Source: Cryptomeria japonica
Taxonomy: Eukaryota; Streptophyta; Pinopsida; Cupressales; Cupressaceae
Length of the DNA stretch: 64,000 bases
Reading direction: 5' to 3'
Assembly: GCF_030272615.1 (NCBI RefSeq)
Contig: NC_081410.1
Span: 509,575,442 to 509,639,441 of the forward strand
The notes below the pieces were generated by a model that was not told where the DNA came from, ran no database searches, and saw nothing but the letters and a program-made list of their open reading frames with translations. Positions 10,317-23,000 of the stretch are shown here, piece by piece. Positions within the stretch are counted from its first letter, which is position 1. Each line of letters starts with the position of its first letter. Made by a program: the position numbers and the translations under genes.

Positions 10317-13300
10317 TGTGAGGCCCTACCCCAACCCATCCTAGCATTTCAGTGATTTTCATGTTGGAACTATTATGGATGCTTTATTTTTATGCATTAT
10401 GGATATAGAACTTTATATGATCCCAGTATTGGATAACATTGATATATTGATGCTTCATTTCTATGCATTATGGATATATAATTTTATATGATTCTAGGAT
10501 AGGATAATATTGAGATGGTGTATGTCATTTATTTGATTTGCAGGACTTTATTATGATGCTAGAAATATGATGCATATCTTATGAATGGATTAAATTTATG
10601 AGGATTATGATAAATTGCTTATGTGGATTGCTTTGATATATGGTAAATTGATTTGTATGATGTCAATTGTATGCAGAGTGATTGATTTGTATTCTTAAAT
10701 ATGTGTTTAATATTATATGAGGTTATTTATGAATTACTAATGTGTAATTGAGAAGCACAGGAAAATTATCCATGTGATCATGGAAACATTATGGAGAATC
10801 AAACCTACACCTATGTACGTTTGTAAAACCAAGGGTTGTCTATTTGGAGAGACAACACCCCGTATGTATCGTATTTTATCCATAAACATAAATGCTTGCA
10901 TGTGTATTAAATTGTATTTTTTAATTTGTTTAAATCCTACAAGAGACAATTTCCAAGTGTGTATTTGTGATGTGCAATTCTTTTTGTAGTGTCACTTGAC
11001 ACACATGTTGTATGTTGAGTTGGCATTGTCATGTCACTTTCTGAGAAATTTATTTTACCAATGATATATTTCCAAATTATCCTTGAAGGCCCCAAGTAAA
11101 TCTAGGATAGTGAGCCATTAGGAGGGTCAACTCAGAGTTGACCCGTAGGTAAACTTTGGGTGGACTTTCAAAGGGTTAAACCAACTCTTAGAGTCAGTTT
11201 TGGAGCAATTTTAGTGGGCCCTATGGTGTACCTATGGATGAAGGCCAAATTTGGCCATGTTTCCACTCTCTACAACTTGTTTAACCTCCCCAAAAAGTAG
11301 ATTTTTTAATATGGCCGAATTTCATCTTTAGGAGAACCATCCTTGGTTAGATAACCTTCTTGGTCTGTATCATTCCTCTTCCCCATTCCATTCCCCTTTT
11401 TGAGGTGCCTTAGTTAGGGAGTGTGTAAGACCTAAGGAAGACCAACCAATGGGAGCTCTCACTCTATCCAAGAGGTTGGAAGGAGTGAGAAAAGCCTTCT
11501 TAGGAAAGGGATTGAGACTTAGGAAGTTAATCACCCACTCTCCATCTTTGGAGACTAGATCCTGCAGTTTGAAACAAGTTTTGAATAGAATTTTTGGCTA
11601 AGTGTTGAAGAAAAGAAGTGTGGATTTGGGCTGCTCTTCTCCAAACTATCCCTATTAAACCCTTAGCAGAATTCAAGGTTGGTTCAATCTCTTACTTTGT
11701 ATGTTGAAAATTTGTTTGAAAGATTACTTGAATGTAATTGTTTTCTTTCCTTGTGTTTTATTTATGAAAATATATATATGTGATCTTTCTCTTATTTTTG
11801 GTAGCATTTACTTGTGTTTTGGGAGTATCCAAGGCCATCTTACCCTTGGGAGGGTAGAATGGTCTTGGGGGTGGAAGGCTATTTGACAGCCTTAGAGTGA
11901 GAGGCTCTCTTTAAGAGAGTGATCTCAAGGGTTTGTTTATGTGACCCTTGCTGCATAGTTTTGTTTATGTATTTGGGGGTCATAAGGGGAGATATTATGG
12001 CATGTATGCCTTGGGGGTCATAAGGATGTTGGGTCAAGATGGATTTGTGATGTGTTCTTGGTTTCCATGAGATGGCATGTGATCTACTATCTTGTAGTTC
12101 TCCTCAAGATACTTGGTCCACTTCCACCCATAAAAAAAAAAATCACATTATGTGATGATGTTCATCCTTGGGATGGGAATGTGTTTGTTTGAGTTTTCCA
12201 TGCTTGTAAGTGTATTGTTTGAGTGTAACCTATCTAGGTCTTGGTTTTCCAAGTTCGGGGGTGGCTTCTAGTAAGCTTAGGTTGGTAGGTGAGCCCTCCA
12301 TGGTCACAACCTTAAGAGTTTGTATTGCAGGTTGCTTTGGGGAGGGATTGAAGGAAAAGCTTGGATATGGTCTTGCTGATTCTATTTTAGTTGAAGAAAT
12401 GAAAGAGAAGAGTTTTCTGTTGTAATTTTTATTTTATTTTTAAAAAGAGAAATGTATTTACTTATTTAAGTCCTCATTTATTAGGAATGAGAGGCTAGTT
12501 GGGTATTTCACCCATTTGTAAAGTTGACATATTGCATTCAAATTATTCTTATAAGAAATGTATTCTTTTGTTAAGTTGATATTGCAAAATGTGGTTAAAT
12601 GGATATTAGAGGAATAAAAGTTCCGCATTTCTAATATTTTGAAGTGTTTTCTAAACTATATCAATGTTGTTGTTATTTATTTATCTCTGTCATTTATTCA
12701 AAAAAAAAATGTAGAAAGTATAATGGAAATATTATGAAGTAGAAAAGCAGGAATGTTAGTAAGATAAAAATAAATATTTAGTCCTAGTTATTTATTTATT
12801 CCGAATGCAAATATGGTTAAAGAAAAATTAGAAGTATAACAGTTTTGCATTCTACATAATGATAATGTTTTAAAGTGTTTTCTAGACTATTTTAATGTTG
12901 TAATTTTATTTACTTCTGTCATTTATTCAAAAAAAATGCAGAAAATAAAAGTAGATAAAAAAACATTTTCCTATAGTTAACTATTAGAAATTTAAAATGA
13001 AAAGAAATACATTAAATCTAGCCTACAATATTCTGCTTTAATGTTCTTATGAAATATTTATTGTATTGTTGTTTTATTTTTGCCTTTTGACAGTCATTTT
13101 TTTATGATATCCTTGCATGATGAAAAGTTCGAGAAATATTACATTCATTTAAATAAGCATATTGAAACATATAAATATTTAATTTATATCTGTATATACA
13201 TTATTTCTCCTATCTGCAAGTTAAGAAAAAGGAAAGAAAAAAAAAGAGGGGTAATATAACCCTATATATATTCCTTTGAGAGTGTATATATATATATATA

Positions 13301-14042
13301 TATTAAACATATATAAAAATATAAAAAAGAAATATAACAAAAAAAAAAATTTTAAATAATTTTTATTACTGAAACCCTAGACCCCCAGGGTACCTTGGAG
13401 CCGAGGCTCCTACGGACCCCCGGGTGGCGTGGGCCCTCTGTGGGCCATGGCCCATAGCGGCACCATGGTGCCGTGACCCACAGAGGTAGCCTTAGTTGCC
13501 ACTGCGGGCCACGCTCCGCAGGGACGCTCGCGACGTCACTGCAGGCCACGACCCACAGTGGCACCCAAGGCACCTCTGTGGTTGGCGCTACCCTCAGCTG
13601 CCTCCTCCAAAAGCAACCCACGGCCCTCCCCTTCGAGCACGTAGCCCCTTCATTCCACCAAATGGCCGCTTGTGTTAGTCCGCAACCTCTCCCAAAAATG
13701 CCTCTGCCATGGAAGTTTCAACCTGCGGCATAGCACAAAAAAAAACCCTAACCTGGTTCAGTTTAGGGTAAATAGATAAGTTAGTTAAAAGACTAGAGTG
13801 GTAGTTTTATTTATAACTTTTTATTTTTAGGGTTTCATATGTCATTTTTAAATAGTTTATGTGAATAAAAGGGGGGAACCCTATTCAAAATTTGAATAGG
13901 GTATCCCATGTTTATTTGGTAATAATTGATTTTTATTTTTAAATCAATTAATTTTAATATTGCTTATATATGTATTTATATATATTTAAAAGTATATATA
14001 TTTATATATGTGTACAAAATTGTGTATTTGTAGTTTAATTTG

Positions 14043-14076
<34 letters not shown>

Positions 14077-14631
14077 GTTTAAGTTGAATCCTATTTGGTT
14101 TTATTTACTTTTATTAATAATTTTTAATAAATGCTTAATTACTAATTAGACCTTAGGGATCTATTTATTTGGCCAAGATTAATTAGAGTCTATAGGGCAA
14201 ATTTTATTAAGGATTAACTTAACCCTTTAGTCAAATTTGTGACATTATATTTATTGCTCAATTGATTATTAAATTTTAATAATCTAAAGGTTAGAATTAA
14301 TTTAATTAATTCCTAGAGCAATTAAAAGATTATTTGAGATTAATAATATCTCTTTTCAATTTAGTTAGAGATTTTTGTTAAATTAATCTATTAATTAATG
14401 AAATAATAATGATTCTTTCAGAGAATCTATTTCCGCATTTAATTTATTTTTGCATGCTTGATTAAGTTAATTAGATTAAATTTAGTAGAAAAAATCTTTT
14501 AAATTTCCATAATTTAAACATAGTTAAGACAAGACATATTATTGCTTTTTTTATTATAGCTTAATTAGTTTTATTAGGTTGTTTTTAAAAAAAAAAAAGT
14601 TTCGTTTTTGCCCAAAAGTTTGGGCATAATA
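10317..14631 (+). repeat. Element A 5' LTR (4315 bp)
   Basis: Collinear with the 3' LTR, with about 3-4 % differences in two samples counted by eye (4 of 121 and 8 of 236 bases). It keeps about 990 bases (13246-14238), including a GC-rich island, that the 3' LTR lacks. AT repeats lie at about 13283-13301 and 14046-14072. Small ORFs here are not supported as genes. Confidence 0.9.
13370..13740. promoter_or_regulatory. GC-rich island with perfect palindromes in element A 5' LTR
   Basis: A sharply GC-rich stretch in AT-rich surroundings. It contains perfect palindromes TGGGCCATGGCCCA (13441-13454) and CGGCACCATGGTGCCG (13458-13473), plus repeated GGCCCA/TGGGCC and CCACAG/CTGTGG motifs. TGGGCC/GGCCCA is a known plant promoter element (site II / TCP-type), so this may be the promoter or enhancer of the LTR. 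The open frames across it (13352-13733, both strands) look like by-products of high GC content. Confidence 0.45.
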
Positions 14632-14650
14632 TTTTTGTATCAGAGCAAGG
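14632..14650 (+). other. Primer-binding site of element A
   Basis: TGTATCAGAGC directly after the 5' LTR is one base different from TGGTATCAGAGC, the usual complement of the plant initiator tRNA-Met 3' end. Confidence 0.75.
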
Positions 14651-14761
14651 TTTCCAACACTAGGAACCTTTCTCCATCACGTTTCACTTTAATTATTTAA
14701 TTAATTAATTTTTTCTCCAAAAATTATTTATGTATTTCATTTTATTTTATTTTCTCATAAG

Positions 14762-16170
14762 GATGCCTCCGACTACGCGACAAGCTCGCAAGCATGGTAG
14801 GGGTCCTAGGCGTACACGTATGGCATGTGAAGATGTTGATAGGGATGAACCAGTTCCAGAAGGGAACCCAGAGGTTCCTCCCGAATGACCGGTTGACCCA
14901 AACCAAGACATCTTATTAGCGCTTCAGAACCTAATTGGGATAGTATAGGATAGGCTTCTAGTAGTTGACCATCATACAAAAAACTAGAACTCAGGGAGCC
15001 ATAGATCAACAGTTAGCAAATGGAGTAGGAGTCCACCTCCTAATACCTTAGAGGGCTAGGCTGAGTATGAGCCTGAGTCCATTCATCTACCTAGACCACC
15101 TCCAGTAGTAGCACCTGTATATTTTGAGAGAGCACGTCGTGATCGAGGGGATTTGATCAAAGAGGTTTTGCACTTCAAGCCACCATCTTTTGGGGGATCT
15201 ACTGATGGGGTAGAAGCTGAGGCTTGGATTTTGAGCCTAGATCGGTGCTTTACATTGCACTTACGAAATCAATCTGAAGGCATGAGTAATAGTTCACCTT
15301 TTTAGAGGAACAACCTCCACATGGTGGAGATAGGAGGAATACAAGTGTGGCCTAGTTACAGACACCCTCACATGGGAGATCTTTACAGAGAGGTGTAGGG
15401 AGACATACCTGTCGAAGCACTTCATGTAGTGTAGGATAGATGAGCTCCACAATCTCCAGCAAAAGGGTCTCTCAATGATCCAGTATGAGAGTAAGTTCAT
15501 CGAGATCCTACCATATGTGGATTACCTGAAGGACGAGAAGCTTCTCATCAACTATTTTATTAAGGGACTGAATGCTGGGATAGCAGGACCAATGGGGATG
15601 GCTGCTCTAGGAATCCTTTGGGTTGCCATGGAGAAGAATTTGATAGGCAAGGATATTCAAGTCAGGCCTCAGGACACAAGGGATTGGTTTCAGAACTAAA
15701 ACCCTACACCCCAATATTTTGGATTTTAGAAACCCCACTGGAAAGGCAACCACAAGAATACATTAGGGTCCTATAAACCTCCTCCTCTACAACAGTCACA
15801 ACAGAATCAAAGACAAAGGCCCCCACAGGGACAGCAGGGCTTTAAGCCCAAGCAGTGGCATTCATAGGGTCCTAGGTGTGACCAAAGAGCATAGGGTACT
15901 TACACACCTCCGGCACTGACTCAGTAGTCCTCTAGGGGTGGGTACAATGGTTCGAGCAGGATAGGTAGACAATCTTTCTCAAGGCTTGAGGGCGTATAGT
16001 TTTAGGCACACGATGCTTGTTTCACATGTGGAGCCATGGGGCACATGTCAAGAGACTATCCGCAGGGTCAGATGGTATGTAGTCAAAGGATGGCAGCATC
16101 AGAGTCTACAGTTGGGGATATGGGCAAGTCCCATAGAGTCTTTGCAGTGGTTGACAACTGCTAGGTAGAG
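14762..16170 (+). pseudogene. Element A gag (nucleocapsid polyprotein), broken
   Basis: Gag forms the virus-like particle that packages the element RNA. The first ATG after the PBS opens with MPPTTRQARKHGRGPRRTRM. A gag core follows: VLHFKPPSFGGSTDGVEAEA with ILSLDRCF about 15166-15260. Later stretches are Gln/Pro-rich. A zinc knuckle at 16012-16062 reads CFTCGAMGHMSRDY, a C-x2-C-x4-H-x4-C type in which the last Cys is now Tyr. Stops at 14886, 15303 and elsewhere, plus frameshifts between about 15300 and 15980, destroy the ORF. Protease follows without a clear gap. Confidence 0.75.
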
Positions 16171-16179
16171 CACTAGGCC

Positions 16180-16590
16180 ACAGTTATTGAGGTTGCAAGT
16201 ATGATCAGAGGTATCAATGTTTCTATATTTTTTGACTCAAGAGCTACTGAGTCATTTATATCTCCATTGGTTGGGGAGCGTTGCGGGCTAGTGGCTATTA
16301 GGCAAGGTGTAAGTTAGGAAGTGGAGTTAGCTTCAGGGGCTAGAGTGTCAATGGATTTAGAGGTTAGGGGATGTCAGCTCCAGATTGGTAATACCACCAC
16401 CTTAGTAGACCTTAAAGTTACACCACTCGGATCTTATGGCATTGTACTTGTCATGGATTGTCTTTATGCCCACAAAGACAAGATGGATTGTCACCAGAAA
16501 AAGATCAAGTGTGAGGATGATCATGGTTCTCCCATAGTAATCAATGGGATTCAGAGGCCCATTTCTCTTCGTATGATTTCTGCTATGTAG
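16180..16590 (+). pseudogene. Element A retropepsin (protease), broken
   Basis: The aspartic protease cuts the polyprotein. The active-site block reads FFDSRATESFIS (about 16228-16260); the usual form is FDSGAT, so the active-site Gly is now Arg. The next piece (16321-16590) covers the rest of the domain and linker: LEVRGCQLQIGN and GIVLVMDCLYAHKDKMDC, corresponding to the usual D-x-I-L-G-M-D-W-L. Stops precede 16321 (TAG) and end the piece at 16588 (TAG). Confidence 0.7.
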
Positions 16591-16620
16591 CTTAAGATAA
16601 ACATGTGAAAGGGATGCCAG

Positions 16621-17560
16621 TTGTTTGTTGTCACCATCAATGATGGAGAGGAAGAAAATGAGAAGGAGCCTTCCCTATTTGATCATCCCATCCTTGAGGA
16701 GTTTGCAGATGTGTTTCCAGCCAAACTACCTCGTATGCCACCTAGCAGAGAGATTGACTTCCACATAGATCTTGTACCAAGAGCCGAGCCAGTTTCGAGA
16801 GCACCTTATAAGATGACCACAAATGAGCTCAAGATGTAGCTTGAGGAACTCTTAGAGAAGGGCCATATTCATCCTAGCATCTCCCCTTGGGGCGCACCAG
16901 TCATCTTCATGAAGAATAAGGATGGGTCCCTTCGGTTATGCATGGATTACTAGCAGCTGAATAAAGTGACCATCAAGAATCATTATCCCTTGCCCAGGAT
17001 CGATGATTTGTTTGATCAGCTTTAGGAAGCTAAAGTGTTTTCCAAGATAGATCTGAAGTTAGGGTACCATTAGTTGAGAATAGTGGAGAGTGATATCCAC
17101 ATGACCGTGTTTCATACCAGATACGGCCACTATGAGTTCACTGTGGTCCCTTCTAGTCTTACGAATGCTACAGTTGTATTCATGAGTCTCATGAATGGGG
17201 TATTTTTCACTTTCCTTGACTGGTTTGTGATTGTGTTCCTTGATGACATATTGATATATTCTCGGAATGAGAAGGAGCATGAGGAGAATTTAAGGTAGGT
17301 CTTGCAGTGTTTGAGGGATAATTAGTTGTATGACAGTTTGTCAAAGTGTGCTTTCTTTAGGTCAAAGGTCAAGTACCTTTGGCATTTTATATCCAGTGAT
17401 GGGATCTCAGCTGACCCATCAAAGATCAGAGCTATTATGGATTGGCCAGCACCAACTAGTGTGATAGAGGTTAGGAGCTTCATGGATCTAGCAGGGTACT
17501 ACAGATGCTTTGTTGAGGGATTTTCCAGAGTTGCACATTCCATTACATCCCTTCAGCGAA
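16621..17560 (+). pseudogene. Element A reverse transcriptase, broken
   Basis: The gypsy RT copies element RNA into DNA. In order: FADVFPAKLPRMPPSREIDF (about 16702), [45 protein letters not shown], and the catalytic FLDDILIYS at 17236-17262 with both Asp kept. The C-terminal thumb/connection includes CAFFRSKVKYLWHFISSDGI and SFMDLAGYYRCFVEGFSR. At least six in-frame TAG stops split it, mostly where relatives have Gln, for example after NELKM (16837) and after EENLR (17296). Confidence 0.85.
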
Positions 17561-18035
17561 AGGGAAAGAAATTCAAGTGGATAGAAAGGTGTGAGAGGGC
17601 TTTTTAGGAATTGAAAAGGGCACTCACTAGTGCACCTATTCTTATTGTGCCAGACTCTACGACTGATTTCATGGTATGCACAGATGTGTCTCTGGATGGA
17701 TTAGGAGAAATCCTTATGCAAGAGGGTCGAGTTATAGCTTATGAGTCTAGGAGGCTTAAACTCATGAGCTTAACTACCCTACACATGACCTTGAGCTTGT
17801 AGTAGTAGTGCATGCGCTTGTGAGGTGGAGACACTTCCTTTTGGATCATCATTTTGAGCTTCATTTAGATCATCAAAGCTTATAGTACATATTCAACCAT
17901 CCTAATCTTAATGCTTGTTAGAGGAGATGGATGGAGTTTCTATGCGAGTATGATTTTGATGTCCACTACATCAAGGGGAAAGAGAATGTAGTTGCAGATA
18001 CCTTGAGTAGGAGACATCATTAGGTATACTCCATA
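17561..18035 (+). pseudogene. Element A RNase H, broken
   Basis: RNase H degrades the RNA of the RNA-DNA hybrid. The start reads KFKWIERCERAF then [20 protein letters not shown] and [17 protein letters not shown], where TDVS is the usual TDAS with the catalytic Asp. [11 protein letters not shown] follows. After several stops near 17802-17890 the end is recognisable as [20 protein letters not shown] (about 17956-18015), with the conserved N-x-x-AD-x-LSR. Confidence 0.75.
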
Positions 18036-18038
18036 TCT

Positions 18039-18983
18039 GTGAGCACCTATTTGAGAGGTTGTATATTGCAGAAAATACCAGAGGATGGATGGTATTTGGA
18101 GGTTTGTCAGGTGATTCGATCACAGGAGACCCTGGAGGGGAAGTATGTTGATTATTCCTTAGAGTCTGATGGACTATTACACCATAGAGGCCACATCTAT
18201 GTACCTTCTCCTAGGGGAGTGCGAGAGTTCATTGTCATGGAGGCTCATAGATCTCTTTATGCAGCACATCCTAGGGTTAAGAATATGCATGCAGACTTGA
18301 GACAGTTATATCATTGGCCAGGTATGCAACAACTTATTTCTAAGTTAGTAGTCCAATGTCTTGAGTGTCAAAGAGTCAAGGTGGAGCACCACCATCCTGG
18401 TGGGTTGCTCCAGCCCCATGCTATACGAGAGTGGAAGTGGGATACTATATCCATGGATTTCATCATTGGTCTTCCAATGTCATCTCATCGCCATGATGCC
18501 ATCTTGGTGACAGTTGACAAGTTGATGAAAGTGGCCCACTTCTCACCAATTTGGACTACCTTCATAGCACCAGCAGTGGCACAAGTGTTCTTGTAAGACA
18601 TTGTCAGACTTCATGGCATTCCATGCAAGATTATTTCTGATAGGGACTCCCTCTTTATTTCTTCCTTTAGGAAGGCATTATAGGTAGCCATGGGTACCAG
18701 ACTCAAATTCAGTACAACCTATCACCCGAAAATGGATGGTCAGATAGAGAGGGTAAATCAAGTGTTAGAGGATCTCCTCTGTATGTACATCATGGATCAT
18801 CAAACCAGATGGGAGGATTACATTCCTTTAGTAGATTTTTCTTAAAATAATGGGCATCACACTTCTTTGGGGATGCCACCATTTTAGGCTTTGTATGGCA
18901 AACCTTGCAGGACATCTTTGAGTTGGGACCATATTGAGGATAGAGTGGCCATAGGTCCTGAGATGGTTCATGATATGGAGCAG
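18039..18983 (+). pseudogene. Element A integrase, N-terminal and core part
   Basis: Integrase inserts the cDNA into the genome. The open piece 18039-18596 has the HHCC zinc finger: EAHRSLYAAHPRVKNMHAD, then YHWPGM and CLECQRVK. The core starts with SMDFIIGLP (first catalytic Asp). The second Asp is in IISDRDSLF and the catalytic Glu in QIERVNQ, so all three acidic residues can still be read. Stops occur at 18594 (TAA), about 18682 and further on. The gene is cut after a Met-Glu-Gln codon at 18983 by element B and resumes at 39286. Confidence 0.85.
18979..18983. repeat. Target-site duplication of element B, left copy (AGCAG)
   Basis: AGCAG before element B; ACCAG (one base changed) follows at 39281-39285. 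Joining the flanks keeps the integrase reading frame across the site. Confidence 0.8.
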
Positions 18984-19123
18984 TGTTGTTCTCAAATTCT
19001 GATTCCCCCTAAAATCCCTTATAATAAAATACCACAGACACACCATGATTATTCTTTACTAATTTAAACACCAATCTGAAACTGGATTCACACAGTGACT
19101 CTCCTCAGTAGAGTCACCACTTT
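18984..19123 (-). other. Extra terminal piece of element B: LTR end plus primer site and leader
   Basis: 18984-19030 (47 bp) repeats the terminal bases of the LTR (compare 19124-19170). 19031-19123 (93 bp) matches 32761-32853, the PBS and leader that normally lie only after the 5' LTR. On the minus strand the order is therefore 3' LTR, PBS and leader, then 47 bp of LTR end, then host DNA. The target duplication lies outside this extra piece, so it was probably present at insertion. Confidence 0.85.
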
Positions 19124-20037
19124 TGTTGTTCCCAAATTCTAATTCCCCCTAAAATCCCTTATAATAAAATAATAAACTTTGTCTGCAAAAGAGAAATCAA
19201 GGAGAAGGAAACTTAAGAGCAACATATGACAAGGTTTGATGAACCTTCTATACTTTGAACTTATCCAAAGTTCAGGTGGGTATACCTTATGTGAATTGAC
19301 TTCACACTTTTAGAAAATAGACCCATAGTAAACCAGTCTGAAAACCAATGAATCTTATCACCTCAAAACTAACTGAAACAAAGAAAGAAAGCTTATGTTC
19401 AAGTTTAGTATCGACCTAAAAGATATGTCAAAGATAACCACAATAGATACCAATGCCTTATCCAGGCCACAAAGTCATCTAAGTTTAAACAATAATCTCA
19501 CAATTAAAGATCTCTATACATCCCATCACCTCATCTTTTATAAACCAACCATATGCCTGACATACATAAGAATTTACCCTCATCAAACTAGATAGCATTC
19601 ATCAAATTCAAAGTCTCCCACAAGGAATTTACTGATAGAAATGATTCCTGCATATTTAATTCCCCTCTTGAAGAGAAAAGCTAAGAAACACATCTATTTA
19701 AGATTTCCTTACAACCAATAGTCAAATGAATAACCCTAGATTACTCAAATTGAAAATAGTAAATATTTGCAAGCACACTTGAAGACAACACAAATTCTAG
19801 GCTCAAAGTTGATGGTCTATGTATTGATATTAATTCAGAAAATATTACAACAACATTTGAATGTTCTCCATAAGACTTTGAAAAAGCTCAGATAAATTTC
19901 TGCAATGTTTCCTTACAATTTCTTGTGATCTCCTCCTTTCTATGGTCCTTGTATCTATTTATAATCAAATGGATGCATACAAAGCTTCAGACTTTCCTAG
20001 GAGAATTTGTTACAACTATACTTTGTTCAAAAAACTG

Positions 20038-23000
20038 TTACAAGTCTCTTTCTGACTCAGCGGCCTTTTTAGTTGGTAACTCTTCTGCAATACCCTCTAA
20101 CTGTCCTGGAGCATCTTCCAACTGATCTAGAGCATCTTCTTCTTGCACCACATATTTCTTGGACCACTCTTGGAAAATATCATCAGTAGGCCATGAGTGA
20201 CCAATAAGCCTTTTATTCAACTTTAATAACTTTTTCCAAGTGTTCCTCACTTTCCTTACCCCTGACTCCAAAAACCCATAATGTGATTTGATATTCTTTA
20301 TTTCTTCAATTTTTTTAACAAATAGTTAGGTGTCATCTCTAGTAATTATTTCATTTAGCCTTAAGGATAAATGAGCCCCTAACTCATCCAGCCATACCTG
20401 TTTATCTTTCAACTAATTTTGATTAACAAAACCTCCAAGAAACAATGCAAATTTATGCTCGGTATACTCTTTCCTATACAAGTTGGCCTTCCTCTCCACA
20501 TTATCTCTTCCTTATACCACCTTTGTCAAATTCTTGGTCAACTCACATGTGGACTTAATAACAGCATCAGACCCGGCTTCATCATATGATGCACACATGG
20601 ATTCTAGGTCCACTTCTCTGGGCAACCATTTATTTAGAATGGGCTCTAAAATAACCTTGTCCTCATTTAACTCACTAAGATTGTCCAAGATCCTCTTCAT
20701 ATTTATGTGTATTGTGGGAGCATCAGATTTATCAGCAAAAATCAAAATTGTAGCCTTAACCTTCTCCTCCTATTTGCTTGCAAATAAGGACTGAGCCTGT
20801 TTCATCTTCTCCAATTCATGTTGATAGGTCTCAGCTAGTTGAAAACTAGAAAGCATAGGAGAAAGAGGGAATTCTATGATGGGACTAGTAGGAGGAGGTC
20901 TTGCTGGAGATGAAGAGATTACCAAGGTAGAGGACTCACCTCCTTGGTATTGTCCCATCAGCTGACTTTGAAGCTTGGTAATGGTACTATCCCTGCTGGC
21001 TACATCTTTCTTTGCTTCATTATAATCCTTACAACTGTCTCCAATTTGATTTGAAGATTAGCCCTTTCTTTTGCTTCCTTCTCTACTACTGCTACATTGA
21101 ACTTAGCAGTCTCCAAAATAGTACTAGCTGCTTCCACCACCCTGTGTCCTAGACTCTCCTGACTATCATTCCTCCTAAGAGATTAGACTCTGAGGTGTCC
21201 TTCCTTCTTCTACCCTCATCTCTTTTAAGGGACCACATTACCAGAGAGGCATCATCTTTGCTAAATACCACTACTTTTATTGGCTTGGTTTCCTTTCTGA
21301 TTGCTTTTAGGACCAATGCATCGGCTATATCCCATTCAGGGAGAATTAGCACACCAGATTTTGAAACCATTTTCCTTCCAGCCTCAAGATTGATGGCTTT
21401 GAATTCAGCCATCATTTCTTATTTGACCTCTTCTTCTATTGAATTTGTATCTTTATGAGGCTATTCACTTATTCTTTTTCCACATCTAATCTTGAACTAA
21501 TCAACATTTTGTTTCCATAGAAACTGCATGAAAGCACCTGATGCAACAAAATTGTTGTTGGCTAGGAATTCTTCACTAGCTTGCTTGATAGTGATGTCCA
21601 ACTCTTTTCCTTGTAGCTCACCATCAGTTATGTCCATTTCAGCACTGGGTGGCTCCTCTGGCATTCCTTCTTGAGTCTCATTGTAGGTGTATGCAATTTC
21701 ACCTTGAATTCCTAATTGTAATAATTGCTCCGCCACAACTTGCTCATCTCCTATATGAATTAGGGACTGATGGGGAGAGTACTAAGGGTCATCAGTTTTG
21801 ATTTCTTTTCCTACCCTCTGCCTTTTTGGTGAATCTTGAATCTCTATAAAATTTTCAATGGCCCTCTTCCGTTTGGAAGTAGAAGGTTCACTTGACACTG
21901 GCATCATCACAGTGTATTTAGAATTTTTCTACATTATATAGTTACCTGGTGCAACAGCATTGGCAAAGGCAGGCTTGGATAGGACCAATTTAGCCCTATT
22001 GGGATCATTCTGCATTATGGCCTCTCTCTTTTCCTTTGGGGTTTGCATTAAATCCTCAAAATAAAGAATCAAGAATTTAATCTTTTCCTCAAATGGGGTA
22101 AAACTGGAAAGAGGATCATAGCTAGAATCAAATTGGTGGATGAAGTCAAGGGCTCTCTTGTAGGCAATCCACTTCTCCTTCCTTAGGTCCTGCTCACCTA
22201 GACTGAATTCATTTCTGATTAGATATTCAGGGAACTAGAATTGGTGAGGCCTGATCTTACAAACTGCCCTCTTCCTAAGCATGCCATTGAAAAAATCTTC
22301 AGGGTCTGCACACCTGGATACTGCAGTTGATAATATGTACGGCTTGAAGAATTCTTCAAAGAACTTCCATCTACCTCTGGTTATTACAAAGTGATGAGCC
22401 ATTGTGATGGTTGGGAAAATTGTCCCTTTACCCCTGTTGGTCAACTCAGCTTCTTGCACTCCACCAATCTGCCTCAGTACTTCTGCAATTCCTATTTCTA
22501 ATGGCACTTGATAGGGCAGTAATTAAGGGGTCCCTCTAAAACCAAATACTTTGAGAATAGTAGAGAATGGATACAAATACATATCTCCCCAGTTATGAAC
22601 AATCTTGATGTCTTGTGTAAACTCTTTGGGCCGAAGGAATTCCAAGAGAGCCTTGGGAATCCTCGGGTTTTTTGCACATAACAACACTCTAATCTTAGAT
22701 ACAAAGCATCTATCAAACATCAAATAACTTGCATCCTCTCTATCCCAAGATAGAATAGTACTCCACAATTGCACTGGCATCTCCTCTTTATCCATGACCT
22801 TAACCAGGTCCATCTCTTTTGCAAAATAATCTGCCCCTTTGAAAAGAAACATATGCATCAACAAGGAATACCATCCAAATGGCTTGTCTACCTTACCATT
22901 TTTAATTCCTACTAGACCTACATGGATAGCATCAATGAGGAAAGGAGCAAAGTCAAATGTTATGGCCAAGGAAGGGTTCAAAATTTGGGCAATCATTATC

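Noticed and set aside
13352-13733. Overlapping ORFs of 60-89 codons on both strands in the GC-rich island
   Set aside because: They lie in an LTR, have low-complexity composition and lack homology-like motifs; high GC content alone produces such frames.
14632-14650. tRNA-like sequence TGTATCAGAGC
   Set aside because: It is a primer-binding site complementary to a tRNA end, not a tRNA gene; no cloverleaf follows. The same holds for 46964-46985, 52584-52601 and 61406-61423.
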